From the NCBI GenBank assembly GCA_018822435.1, contig JAHJKD010000036.1:1-50010 (forward strand): a stretch of DNA of 50,010 bases, written 5' to 3'. Source of the stretch: Patescibacteria group bacterium (GTDB lineage Bacteria; Patescibacteriota; Patescibacteriia; UBA9570; JAHJKD01). Each line of letters starts with the position of its first letter. Position 1 is the stretch's first letter. Below the pieces are notes generated by a model, which was given only the letters and a program-made list of their open reading frames with translations, was not told where the DNA came from and made no database searches. Positions 1-7,907 of the stretch are shown here, piece after piece. The translations under genes were made by a program, and so were the position numbers.

Positions 1-19
1 AATATTTATTCTTATTATT

Positions 20-1360
20 ATGAAAATTAAAGGGAAGACAGCAGTCATAACAGGCTTTTTGGCCGTTATTTTATTTATGGCCGGTAGCGGAGCCGTCCAG
101 GCGGCTACCATCAATATAACCCAGTTTCTGGGCGGTTCCAAAGGCGATGTTTTTCGCCTGCAAGGAGCGTTGAAGGCGAATAAAGTATTTACCACCAACA
201 ATATGCGCGTGGACGGGGACCTTTACCGCGAAGAAAAGGGCGGGGGGGCGCCCGTGCGCATTAACGATAAGCTTTTTGTTACAGGGAATATCAAGATGAA
301 AGACGGCAAGAAAGTGGACGGCGTGGACGTCTCCGCTATTCCGGATACCTACCTGCCTCTTTCCGGCGGGACCATGACCGGCGGCCTGAACATGGGCGGC
401 AAGAGCATCGCCAATGCCGGCACAGTTACAGGTAGTTTTATCGGAAATGTTAGTGGTAATGCCGGCACGGTCACAAACGGTGTTTATACGACCGGTTCTT
501 ACACCAATCCGGCCTGGATCAATTCCCTGTCCGCGGCCAAGCTGACCAGTGGCACCATGCCGGGCAGCCTGACGGTGGCGACTGACCTGACGGTAGCCGG
601 CGACCTGGACGCGGCCGGCTCGGTCAACCTGGGTACGGCCGGCGGCACGGCTGATGTGGTCGCGCGCGGCGACCTGAATGTCGCTGAGAATTTCGACGTG
701 GACGGAACAAGCAATTTCGACGGGGACGTGACCATCGACAGCGATCATTTATATGCCAGCGACAGCAGCTTCAATATCGAGACTACGACCCCGGGCGCTG
801 ATATCGGCATCCACACTACTTCCAGCACATCTGACAGCGGCGATATCAACTTTAACTGGAACCAGCTCTATCTGGATTTAGCCCGGTTCAATGTGGGCAT
901 CGGAAATGATGATCCGGATAGCGGTTATCTTTTAGATGTTAAATACGGGGCCGCTTCCACGGATGAAGTGAAGATGAAAATAGAGAGCAATTCCACCTCG
1001 ACCCTGGTCATGAAGGCGGGCGATAACGTGGATAACACGATCGATTTTCAGCGCGATAGCGGCAGCGTAGGCAAACTTTTTCTTGATGACAGCAACCGCT
1101 TCCGTCTCCTGAGAGGCAGCACCGGCATCACTATCAACGGCAATAACGTCGGGATCAATACGCCGAATCCGCAAAGCGCGCTCCATGTTGAGAACGGCCA
1201 ATACGCCCAATTTTCCAATAACGGGACGGTGGACCCGCCTTCAGGCGATTGTGATTCTGACGACGAGCTCGGTCGCCTCTATATCCGCACGGATACCCAG
1301 GAATTCTGGATCTGCGGGGGCGCCACCAATGGCTGGGATTATATAACATTAACTGATTAA
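20..1360 (+). CDS. Secreted modular protein with phage tail-fibre-like repeats
   Basis: A 446-residue exported protein of unknown function. Residues 1-28 form a signal peptide (basic start, hydrophobic core, cleavage likely after VQA). Around residue 111 is LPLSGGTMTGGLNM, the motif of collar and tail-fibre repeats. It is followed by a Gly/Asp/Thr-rich stretch with reiterated strand units (SLTVATDLTVAGDL and similar), typical of trimeric beta-structured fibres. The C-terminal 60 residues (from about LHVENGQYAQFSNNG) contain two cysteines and aromatic residues and may form a compact cap. I see no S74 autoprotease signature. It lies 5 nt upstream of a TolB-like gene and probably shares its transcript. 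A surface fibre or adhesin is the likely role, by inference only. Confidence 0.75.
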   Translation: MKIKGKTAVITGFLAVILFMAGSGAVQAATINITQFLGGSKGDVFRLQGALKANKVFTTNNMRVDGDLYREEKGGGAPVRINDKLFVTGNIKMKDGKKVDGVDVSAIPDTYLPLSGGTMTGGLNMGGKSIANAGTVTGSFIGNVSGNAGTVTNGVYTTGSYTNPAWINSLSAAKLTSGTMPGSLTVATDLTVAGDLDAAGSVNLGTAGGTADVVARGDLNVAENFDVDGTSNFDGDVTIDSDHLYASDSSFNIETTTPGADIGIHTTSSTSDSGDINFNWNQLYLDLARFNVGIGNDDPDSGYLLDVKYGAASTDEVKMKIESNSTSTLVMKAGDNVDNTIDFQRDSGSVGKLFLDDSNRFRLLRGSTGITINGNNVGINTPNPQSALHVENGQYAQFSNNGTVDPPSGDCDSDDELGRLYIRTDTQEFWICGGATNGWDYITLTD

Positions 1361-1365
1361 AATTT

Positions 1366-2289
1366 ATGAAAAAATCATTTTATTCATTTATTATCATCTT
1401 GGCAATTACCTTATTTCTGGGTATGGCTGAAAGTGCCCTGGCCGCCAACAAGGTCTATTACGGCCATGAGCAGGAGATGTACGCGACCACGCATTATCCC
1501 ATCTATCAGATGAATACGGACGGCAGCAAAAACAAGGAGCTTCTGATTGATGGGTTAGAACTTTTTAGCCCGGAAGGCCTGGCCATCGCCCCGAATGGCA
1601 CGACCCTTTCCTGGGCCGAACCGGCCGGCGTGTTCGGGATCGTATTAATGGACAGCAACGGCAGCGATACCCGGTATCTGGAGGACTGGGGCCTGGGTAT
1701 CGACCATATGGTATCGTGGAACCCTAATTCCAAGAAGATAATTTTTATCCGGGAGAATACGGAATTAGGCGAAATCGTCGGCCATATCTATATGGCCAGA
1801 AAAGACGGCGAGAAGGTAACTATGCTGGTCGTGCCGAGCGTCAACCAAAAGAGCCAGTATAATCCTTCTTATTCCCCGAGCGGAAAAAGAGTGGTATTTG
1901 AAGGCGTGAACCAGAAAGGCAAACATAATATCTTTACCATCAAGCCGGACGGTTCCGGCCTGAAGAAACTGACCAAGTGCAAGTCCGGCTGCTATGAGCC
2001 GCGCTATTCACCGAACGGCAAGCGTATCGCCTATGTAAAAAAAGACGGTAAAAAATTTCAGCTCTACACCATGAAAAAAGACGGCATGGGCAAGAAGCAG
2101 CTGACTACTAAGGCCAAGGCGCGCACACCTTTTTATACCCCGAGCGGCAAGAAAATTTATTATGCTTTTAAAAAGAAGGGGGAATCAGATTTTGAGATCT
2201 ATTCCATCCGGCTAAAAGACCAGAAGAAAAAACGGCTGACCAATAACAGCGTGGATGACCTGCGTCCGACCGTGGGGGAAATAAAGTAA
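1366..2289 (+). CDS. Exported TolB-like WD40/PD40 beta-propeller protein
   Basis: A 307-residue protein with a signal peptide (residues 1-27, cleavage near ALA). It is followed by about five to six PD40-type blades. These show as repeats of an x-Y-x-M-x-x-D-G core followed by a Y-S-P-S/N-G-K-x-I/V motif (YSPSGKRVVF, YSPNGKRIAY, YTPSGKKIYY). That pattern is characteristic of TolB-family propellers that bind peptides or scaffold envelope complexes. No other domain is present. It sits between the fibre-like gene (5 nt upstream) and a GNAT gene (3 nt downstream), so all three are probably co-transcribed. The blade repeats make the fold assignment secure; the ligand is unknown. Confidence 0.8.
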   Translation: MKKSFYSFIIILAITLFLGMAESALAANKVYYGHEQEMYATTHYPIYQMNTDGSKNKELLIDGLELFSPEGLAIAPNGTTLSWAEPAGVFGIVLMDSNGSDTRYLEDWGLGIDHMVSWNPNSKKIIFIRENTELGEIVGHIYMARKDGEKVTMLVVPSVNQKSQYNPSYSPSGKRVVFEGVNQKGKHNIFTIKPDGSGLKKLTKCKSGCYEPRYSPNGKRIAYVKKDGKKFQLYTMKKDGMGKKQLTTKAKARTPFYTPSGKKIYYAFKKKGESDFEIYSIRLKDQKKKRLTNNSVDDLRPTVGEIK

Positions 2290-2292
2290 TTT

Positions 2293-2739
2293 ATGGAAGT
2301 AATATTCCGGCCGATCCGTCGGGCCGATTTCAAACGGGTGGAAGCGCTCATCCGCGCCTTTTACCGCGAGGATCCCGAGGGCAAGCCCACCAATAAGAAC
2401 AAGATCAAAGCCACTTTCCGGGAGCTGTTTTCTTCGGATTCAGGCGGCATCATGGTCATGACCGTGGATAAGAAGATCGTGGGTTATGCCATCCTGGTGA
2501 ATTACTGGAGCCATGAATACGGGGGCAACATCCTGCATATCGACGAACTCTTCATCGCCCCGGCCTTCCGCGGGCATGGCATCGGTTCGAAGCTTATCCA
2601 ATTCCTCAAACGGGAAAAATTTTACGATGCCGTGGCCATCATGCTCGAGGTGACGCCGATCAATAAGGCGGCCGAACGGCTTTACCGCCGCATGGGCTTC
2701 AGAAAAGCGCGCAATAAATTTTTGATTCAAGAAGTGTGA
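2293..2739 (+). CDS. GNAT family N-acetyltransferase
   Basis: A 148-residue single-domain GNAT enzyme, which transfers an acetyl group from acetyl-CoA to an unidentified amine. The conserved core IDELFIAPAFRGHGIGSKL (about residues 83-101) holds beta4 and the pyrophosphate-binding loop R/Q-x-x-G-x-G/A. It is followed by the C-terminal LEVTPINKAAERLYRRMGF motif typical of the fold. The length is normal for the family. The start is 3 nt after the stop of the TolB-like gene, which implies translational coupling. Its TGA stop also supplies the TG of an extended -10 element for the next gene. The substrate cannot be read from sequence. Confidence 0.85.
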   Translation: MEVIFRPIRRADFKRVEALIRAFYREDPEGKPTNKNKIKATFRELFSSDSGGIMVMTVDKKIVGYAILVNYWSHEYGGNILHIDELFIAPAFRGHGIGSKLIQFLKREKFYDAVAIMLEVTPINKAAERLYRRMGFRKARNKFLIQEV

Positions 2740-2745
2740 TATAAT
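2737..2745 (+). promoter_or_regulatory. Extended -10 promoter for the heliorhodopsin gene
   Basis: The sequence TGATATAAT contains a perfect -10 hexamer (TATAAT, 2740-2745) preceded by TGn, the extended -10 signature. The TGn is the stop codon of the GNAT gene. I see no good -35 at 17 nt. A Shine-Dalgarno AAGGAGG follows at 2763-2769, just before the ATG at 2774. That is much stronger than most ribosome sites in this window. Confidence 0.6.
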
Positions 2746-2773
2746 AAAGGCATAAAATTATTAAGGAGGTTTT

Positions 2774-3553
2774 ATGCCACAACAAAACGAAGAAAAGCGC
2801 TATAAAAAATTGCGTATTTTCAATTTGATCATGGCCGGCTTTCATGCCATTCAGGGCGCGTTAATGCTGGTTTTAAGCAATGATTTTTCATTGCCGGTAA
2901 CGACTAATTTTTTAAAGTTCAATCCGGCCACCCAGGCGCTGGCTCCGGAAACGGAAATCGCTTTTGAACTGCCCATCGGTCTGATGGTGGCGGCTTTCTT
3001 GTTCATGTCAGCTCTGGCCCATTTGCTGATTTCCATGCCGGGAATCTTCCAATGGTATGAGAGGAATCTGAAGAAGGGGATCAATAAGGCGCGCTGGATC
3101 GAATACAGCTTCAGCTCTTCTCTGATGATGGTCATAGTGTGCATGCTGGTCGGCATTTATGACGTCGTGACCTTGATGGCCATCTTTTTCCTGAACGCGA
3201 TGATGATATTGTTCGGCTGGATGATGGAACTGCACAACCAGACGACAAAGAAAACCGACTGGACCGCTTATATTTTTGGATGCATCGCCGGCATCGTGCC
3301 ATGGATCGGCGTGGCTTTGTATTTGTTCGGCAGCGGCGAGGGCGACAATAAAGCGCCGACTTTTGTCTATTGGATATTTTTCTCCATCTTTATTTTCTTC
3401 AATATCTTTGCCATTAACATGATTTTGCAATATAAGAAAGTAGGCAAATGGAAAGATTATCTATACGGAGAGTATGTTTATATTGTCTTGAGCTTGGTGG
3501 CTAAGTCACTATTAGCTTGGCAGGTATTTGCCGGCACTTTGAGGCCGGTTTAA
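2774..3553 (+). CDS. Heliorhodopsin
   Basis: A 259-residue seven-helix retinal protein of the heliorhodopsin family, which is inverted in the membrane relative to type-1 rhodopsins and probably photosensory rather than ion-pumping. The decisive signature is helix 7, SLVAKSLLAWQVFAGTL, with the Schiff-base lysine at K244. The counterion is E110 in RWIEYSFS (helix 3). H24 (AGFHAIQG) and H83 (ALAHLL) match the conserved internal histidines of the family. The long extracellular A-B loop (about residues 36-65) is also family-like. The length matches known members (about 250-260). It has its own extended -10 promoter and a strong Shine-Dalgarno. No retinal or carotenoid synthesis gene is in the window, so retinal would have to come from elsewhere in the genome or from outside. 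Confidence 0.93.
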   Translation: MPQQNEEKRYKKLRIFNLIMAGFHAIQGALMLVLSNDFSLPVTTNFLKFNPATQALAPETEIAFELPIGLMVAAFLFMSALAHLLISMPGIFQWYERNLKKGINKARWIEYSFSSSLMMVIVCMLVGIYDVVTLMAIFFLNAMMILFGWMMELHNQTTKKTDWTAYIFGCIAGIVPWIGVALYLFGSGEGDNKAPTFVYWIFFSIFIFFNIFAINMILQYKKVGKWKDYLYGEYVYIVLSLVAKSLLAWQVFAGTLRPV

Positions 3554-3556
3554 AAT

Positions 3557-3586
3557 TTGCATTTTATTTCATTTTAGTAAGATAAT
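3557..3586 (+). promoter_or_regulatory. Putative promoter of the GC-rich membrane protein gene
   Basis: TTGCAT (3557-3562) and GATAAT (3581-3586) are separated by 18 nt, a reasonable sigma-70-type pair. It lies just after the heliorhodopsin stop. A Shine-Dalgarno GGGAGG (3640-3645) precedes the GTG start at 3651. Confidence 0.45.
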
Positions 3587-3650
3587 AAAGATTCGGTATC
3601 AAATAACTGATCAATCGTGTTAACAAACACCGTCTTAAAGGGAGGCTCTG

Positions 3651-4136
3651 GTGAAAGTTGTTACGAATTGGCTTCTTTTGTACATGGTCCTGACTGCCTT
3701 GGCTGTTTTCAGCCTGGCCGTACTGGTGGTGGGCGACAGGTTCCACTATCAGTCGCTCTGGATCGGGGGCACCGGACTGATGGCGGCCATGCTGACAGGC
3801 GTGTCCTTGCCGGTCATTACCCATCTGACGCTCAAGGGCGGACCGATGGAGGCCTTTATCCATGTCATGAACGTGGCGTGGGAGGGGTGCCACAAGGGCC
3901 TGGCCTGGGGGGCGGGCATGACCATGTTCTTCGGAGTCATCATGGCTTGCGCCTTCTCGGTTCCGTACGTCATCGATTCCACCATGATCAGCATGGGCGG
4001 AGTGATGGGGCCGTTTTCCGAGGTGGTGACTATGATGGGCTGGCTCAGCATTCCGTTCGGAATGCTGTTCCTGGTTATTCGCATCGTGGTGAAGAAGCTG
4101 TGGCATCCGCCAACTATGATCAACAAGGGGTACTGA
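3651..4136 (+). CDS. Unrecognised four-helix membrane protein, GC-rich
   Basis: A 161-residue integral membrane protein of unknown family. Four hydrophobic segments can be read (about residues 5-28, 38-60, 88-110, 122-148), with a basic C-terminus (VVKKLWHPP). It starts with GTG, chosen because a strong GGGAGG ribosome site lies 5-6 nt upstream. An alternative ATG-start frame covering almost the same span is rich in Gly, Arg and His and is not convincing. Codon use is strikingly G/C-ending (CTG, GTC, GGC, ATC) compared with the AT-rich neighbours. It is a stand-alone unit with its own promoter and terminator. Foreign origin or a highly expressed class is plausible. No function is assigned. 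Confidence 0.65.
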   Translation: MKVVTNWLLLYMVLTALAVFSLAVLVVGDRFHYQSLWIGGTGLMAAMLTGVSLPVITHLTLKGGPMEAFIHVMNVAWEGCHKGLAWGAGMTMFFGVIMACAFSVPYVIDSTMISMGGVMGPFSEVVTMMGWLSIPFGMLFLVIRIVVKKLWHPPTMINKGY

Positions 4137-4139
4137 GTT

Positions 4140-4200
4140 CCACTAAGAAACTACCATAGAGAGGGAAGGAGGATAGGTAAGATCTTAGTGGTAGTTTTTT
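4140..4200 (+). terminator. Rho-independent terminator with two mutually exclusive stems
   Basis: AAACTACCA (4148-4156) pairs with TGGTAGTTT (4189-4197) ahead of a T run ending at 4200, a standard terminator. An alternative stem CCACTAAG (4140-4147) / CTTAGTGG (4184-4191) uses overlapping 3' bases, so only one can form at a time. The purine-rich loop contains GGGAAGGAGG, an unpaired SD-like tract. Confidence 0.6.
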
Positions 4201-4236
4201 CTACAATTTTTTTGGCAATAGTGCTATAATACGGAC

Positions 4237-5133
4237 ATGAATGAGAATGTCATTGAAGTAAAAAATTTAAAAAAGCATTTCGGAAAGGTCAAGGCAGTTG
4301 ACGGCGTGTCTTTTAATGTGGAAAAAGGCGAAATTTTCGGTTTTCTCGGGCCGAACGGCGCGGGCAAGACGACGACGATCAGGTGTTTGATGGATTTTAT
4401 CCGGCCCCAAGAGGGCGAAGCCAAGATACTGGGCATGGATGCGCATAAGGACGAGGTGGATATTAAAAAGAAAGTCGGATATTTGTCGGGCAATGTGAAA
4501 TTATACGACCATTGGACCGGCGCCATGCATATCAAATACTTCCGCAAGCTCAACGGCAAAGGCGATGTGGCCGATAAGCTTTTGAAAAGGCTGGATTTTG
4601 ATCCGTCCCGCAAAGCGAAAGAGTATTCATCCGGCAACCGGCAAAAGCTAGCCCTGGTTTTAGCCTTCATGTTTGAACCGGAAGTGATGCTGTTTGACGA
4701 GCCAACTAATGCCCTTGATCCGATTTTGCAAAACGAGGTTTATGAGATGATAGAAGAAGCAGTGGAGAAAGGTGCGACCGTATTGATGTCCTCCCATAAT
4801 ATGCCGGAAGTAGAAAGAGTCTGCGACCGGGTCGGTATTATCAGGAAAGGCAAAATGGTGGCCGTAGAAGACATGGTGAGCTTAAAGGAGAAAAAGATTT
4901 ATCGGGTAACAGCTTATTTTAAAGAAAAATTTAATAAAAAAGATTTTGAAGGAGAAGGCCTGGATGTACTTAGGGAAAATGCCCATGAATTAATTTTTCG
5001 CGTCAAAGGCAATATAGATCCGGTGGTAAAAAAATTAGGCAAATTTAATTTGAAAGACCTGGAAATCAATCAGGCATCATTAGAAGATATTTTTTTAGAA
5101 TATTATGTTGACGATCATATGGCGCACAATTAA
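4237..5133 (+). CDS. ABC transporter ATP-binding protein (ABC-2 exporter type)
   Basis: A 298-residue nucleotide-binding subunit. Walker A GPNGAGKTT is at residues 38-46. The Q-loop region is about residues 80-90. The signature motif is atypical, SSGNRQK (131-137), instead of LSGGQ. Walker B VMLFDEP (150-156) and the H-loop histidine H187 are present. A C-terminal extension of about 80 residues (from KKIYRVTAYF) matches the regulatory tail of ABC-2 exporter ATPases. It overlaps the permease gene by 29 nt, so the two are an obligate pair. The likely role is ATP-driven export or resistance; the substrate is unknown. The degenerate signature motif is common in this subfamily and need not mean loss of activity. 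Confidence 0.9.
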   Translation: MNENVIEVKNLKKHFGKVKAVDGVSFNVEKGEIFGFLGPNGAGKTTTIRCLMDFIRPQEGEAKILGMDAHKDEVDIKKKVGYLSGNVKLYDHWTGAMHIKYFRKLNGKGDVADKLLKRLDFDPSRKAKEYSSGNRQKLALVLAFMFEPEVMLFDEPTNALDPILQNEVYEMIEEAVEKGATVLMSSHNMPEVERVCDRVGIIRKGKMVAVEDMVSLKEKKIYRVTAYFKEKFNKKDFEGEGLDVLRENAHELIFRVKGNIDPVVKKLGKFNLKDLEINQASLEDIFLEYYVDDHMAHN

Positions 5134-5908
5134 GGACAGGAAAGTCTCTATCATCGTATACTGTTTAGCAATCCTGGGATTTATGTGGATGTTCGTGGCT
5201 TTATATCCTTCAATACAAGAGGAAGGAGCGAATTTTACAGAATTATTCCAAAGTTATCCGGAAGAATTCCTCAAAGCTTTTAATATGCAGGAGATGAGCT
5301 TTGCCACTTTGGAGAATTTTTTAACTTTGGAGAATTTCAGCATTATGTGGCCGATTATCATGTTATTTTTGGTTGTGGCTTATGCGGGCAATGCTTTGGC
5401 GTGTGAGATTGAAAAAGGTACCGCGGAAATATTGCTGGCCAAACCTATCTCCCGGACAAGTATTTTTCTGGCGCGATATCTGGCCGGTATTTTTATTATT
5501 TTAGTATTTTGTGCCGTTTCAGTTTACGGAGTCATTCCTTTGGCAGAGATTTCTAATGTTGAATATAATTGGGCTGGATATACGCCCATGTTTGTATTGT
5601 GCCTGCTTTTTGCTTGGGCAGTATTTAGTTTGGCTTTTATGGTTTCTGCGATGACGTCTGAGAAAAGCAAGGTATATATGGTAATGGGTGGAGGTCTGGT
5701 GCTAATGTATGTTCTGAACGTTATTGTTAATTTTAAAGAAAATTTAGAAAACATAAAATACGCATCTTTCTTTTATTATTACGATTATAACAATGCCATG
5801 ATTAGTCATAATTATGACATGATTTCAATTATGGTCTTTGCTAGCGTGGCTGCAATTGCCACGGTAATCGGGCTATATTGGTTTAATAAGAGGGATATTG
5901 CCGTATAA
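5105..5908 (+). CDS. ABC-2 type transporter permease
   Basis: A 267-residue permease with six predicted helices (about residues 15-33, 75-97, 120-140, 160-185, 195-212, 240-260). It has the ABC-2 layout of a large extracytoplasmic loop between helices 1 and 2 and the conserved E-K-G-T-A-E-I-L-L-A-K-P-I-S motif (about residues 103-116) that couples to the ATPase. The start lies inside the end of the ATP-binding gene (29-nt overlap). No ribosome site is needed if translation is coupled. The two genes form a minimal exporter. The substrate cannot be inferred. Confidence 0.9.
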   Translation: MLTIIWRTIKDRKVSIIVYCLAILGFMWMFVALYPSIQEEGANFTELFQSYPEEFLKAFNMQEMSFATLENFLTLENFSIMWPIIMLFLVVAYAGNALACEIEKGTAEILLAKPISRTSIFLARYLAGIFIILVFCAVSVYGVIPLAEISNVEYNWAGYTPMFVLCLLFAWAVFSLAFMVSAMTSEKSKVYMVMGGGLVLMYVLNVIVNFKENLENIKYASFFYYYDYNNAMISHNYDMISIMVFASVAAIATVIGLYWFNKRDIAV

Positions 5909-5910
5909 TA

Positions 5911-7242
5911 TTATTTTTCGAGCAGATATTCATATAATAGCTCGCTCTGGCGGTTAAAGAACCGGATAGCGAGTTTTTTATTTACGATTTGTACGCTGGC
6001 GAAGCCGAGGGTCGAGGCGGCGAAGCGGCTGTCCGGCCCCTTATGTACGGGCCGGGTGAGACTGGCTGCGCCACTGACCGCGAAGACCGGGTGATCGCCG
6101 GGCACGACCAAGAGCTCCAGATCATGCTCGTGGCCGGACAGGTAGAGGTCAGCTTTGTTCTTATTGAGGATGGGCAGGACGCGCTTGACCATTTCCGCGT
6201 TATTGCCGTAAAAACCAGAGGAATAGATCTGGTGATGGCCGGTGACGATCTTCCAGCGCGCCCGGGATTTCTTGAGTCCCTGGTCGAGCCAGTCAAGCTG
6301 CTGCTTGTAACCGGACCAATGGCCGATGACGGCGTTCGTGTCCAGGAAGAAATATTCCAGCAGAGGGCGGGAACTGTTTTTCGGATAAGTAAAGGAATAA
6401 TATTTGGCCGGCATGGTCCATTTTTTCCCCCGGGCGCCGAGCGCCAGCAGAGCGCTGACGCTATTATTGTCATAATCATGATTGCCCAGGCTGATCCAAA
6501 AGGGGACTTTGAGCCCTGGCTGGTCATAAGGCACGGTAAAATTGGTGCGGAAGTCGGGATCGTCCACGGACTGGACCGTGTGGGGCGGATAAAAGTTATC
6601 GCCATTGGTGCTGACGAACTCCGTGCCGTTCTGTGACCGGGCAATCTTACCCATGGCTTTGGCAACGGCGTTTTTTTGCGCGCTTTGATGGCCCTGATCG
6701 GCGATGTTGAGGAATTTTAAGTTATTTTTTCTCCGGAGCAGCTGTTTTTCCCCTTCCCAGGATATGATATTGTATTTTTTATTTTTTACGGAAATAATTT
6801 TGTCTCGGAGGGCGAGTTTGTGGCCGTGAAGTCCGATGGGGACCGTTTTGCTGACCACCGGCCCCAGGCGCATTTTTTTATCCAGAGTATAGACCATGAG
6901 CCTCATCTTTTTTTTCTGGAACCGGTCAGTTACGGCAAATTCCGGGGAACCGCCGTTGTGCCCTGATTTTTTCCAGAGATTGGCAGCCTGGAACTGGTGC
7001 GGACGCCGGTATTTCGTGCCCGTGAACCGGACCTGGCCGATCTCTTGGCAGGAATCAGCATCGACCACTTTTAATATTTTTCCGTCCGTCCTGATTCCAG
7101 CGATTATGCTCTGGCCCCGGGCCATAAGGCCATAGGAAATAACATCCCCATTTTTAAATAATCGGCACTCAGACGCCTTTACAGCCGGAGCAGTACAAAA
7201 AAACAGAATAATAGTGAAGAGAATGATATATATTTTTTTCAT
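5911..7242 (-). CDS. Exported metallophosphoesterase resembling purple (tartrate-resistant) acid phosphatase
   Basis: A 443-residue protein. It has a signal peptide (residues 1-23, cleavage after VKA). An N-terminal region of about 150 residues, rich in beta strands, is unassigned. The calcineurin-like catalytic domain starts near residue 176. The metal motifs are in order: ADQG (181-184, replacing the usual GDxG), GDNFY (214-218), GNHD (253-256), GHH (335-337) and GHEHD (370-374). DNFY followed by GNHDYxxN is the ACP5/TRAP-type spacing. The likely reaction is hydrolysis of phosphomonoesters outside the cytoplasm with a two-metal centre. The loss of the first glycine in GDxG is conservative because the Asp is kept. 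It converges on the ABC permease gene with a 2-nt gap. Confidence 0.85.
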   Translation of the reverse strand: MKKIYIILFTIILFFCTAPAVKASECRLFKNGDVISYGLMARGQSIIAGIRTDGKILKVVDADSCQEIGQVRFTGTKYRRPHQFQAANLWKKSGHNGGSPEFAVTDRFQKKKMRLMVYTLDKKMRLGPVVSKTVPIGLHGHKLALRDKIISVKNKKYNIISWEGEKQLLRRKNNLKFLNIADQGHQSAQKNAVAKAMGKIARSQNGTEFVSTNGDNFYPPHTVQSVDDPDFRTNFTVPYDQPGLKVPFWISLGNHDYDNNSVSALLALGARGKKWTMPAKYYSFTYPKNSSRPLLEYFFLDTNAVIGHWSGYKQQLDWLDQGLKKSRARWKIVTGHHQIYSSGFYGNNAEMVKRVLPILNKNKADLYLSGHEHDLELLVVPGDHPVFAVSGAASLTRPVHKGPDSRFAASTLGFASVQIVNKKLAIRFFNRQSELLYEYLLEK

Positions 7243-7285
7243 AATTTTATTATAACATTTCGCCTATATTTGGTATAATGGGAAC

Positions 7286-7906
7286 ATGAAAATAAAACTG
7301 ACCAGCGAGGAAATCGACGGGGCCTACAGCGGTCTGATGAAAAAGGCTAATTTTGACCTTGCGTTTATTTTTTTAACAATTTCCGCGACGATAATCTGCA
7401 TATTAGGATTTGTCATGGACAGTTCCCCTGTGATCATAGGAGCTATGGTGCTTTCCCCCCTTTTATATCCGGTCATAGCTTTATCCGCCAGCATTCTGCG
7501 CTGGAACCATAGGAATATGGTTAAACTCTTCCTTTTTTTACTGGGAGGGCTTTTGACCGCGATTGCCATATCAGCCATCATTTCTGCCATATGGAAAGTT
7601 GACTTATCCGGCTCGGAAGTATTGAGCCGCCTTAATGCCAAACCCATGATCTATTTCCTGATTGCCTTATTTTCGGGCATGGCCGCCACTTTTTCCTTTT
7701 ATTGGCCGGGTATTTCTGAAGCTATTACCGGCATTGCCATATCCATCGCCCTAATACCCCCAATAGTGATATTCGGCACTTCCATACCAGATAATCCCCA
7801 ATTTTTATTTTCTTCCGGTTTGATCATTCTTTTAAATCTAATAGGCATTTTTATCGGCTCTCTTTTAATATTATTTGTGTTCCATCAATTAAAGAGAAAG
7901 AAATAA
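7286..7906 (+). CDS. DUF389 family membrane protein
   Basis: A 206-residue protein with six predicted helices. The diagnostic DUF389 segment is at residues 46-60: SSPVIIGAMVLSPLLYP, the V-I-G-A-M-x-L-S-P-L-x-x-P pattern. A second characteristic stretch is ITGIAISIALIPPIV. DUF389 proteins are widespread; their biochemical role is unresolved. The short N-terminus lacks the ferredoxin-like domain seen in longer members. The gene is divergent from the phosphatase gene and ends 1 nt before the ROK kinase gene, so the two are probably co-transcribed. Confidence 0.85.
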   Translation: MKIKLTSEEIDGAYSGLMKKANFDLAFIFLTISATIICILGFVMDSSPVIIGAMVLSPLLYPVIALSASILRWNHRNMVKLFLFLLGGLLTAIAISAIISAIWKVDLSGSEVLSRLNAKPMIYFLIALFSGMAATFSFYWPGISEAITGIAISIALIPPIVIFGTSIPDNPQFLFSSGLIILLNLIGIFIGSLLILFVFHQLKRKK

Positions 7907-7907
7907 A

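Noticed and set aside
3564-4159. Three other long frames over the GC-rich membrane protein gene
   Set aside because: They encode His/Gly/Arg- or Met/Ile-biased products without hydrophobic helices in register. Only the GTG frame at 3651 has a ribosome site and a coherent four-helix protein.
5989-6636. Open frame opposite the phosphatase
   Set aside because: The minus strand carries all the metal motifs of a metallophosphoesterase; the opposite frame has no recognisable domain.
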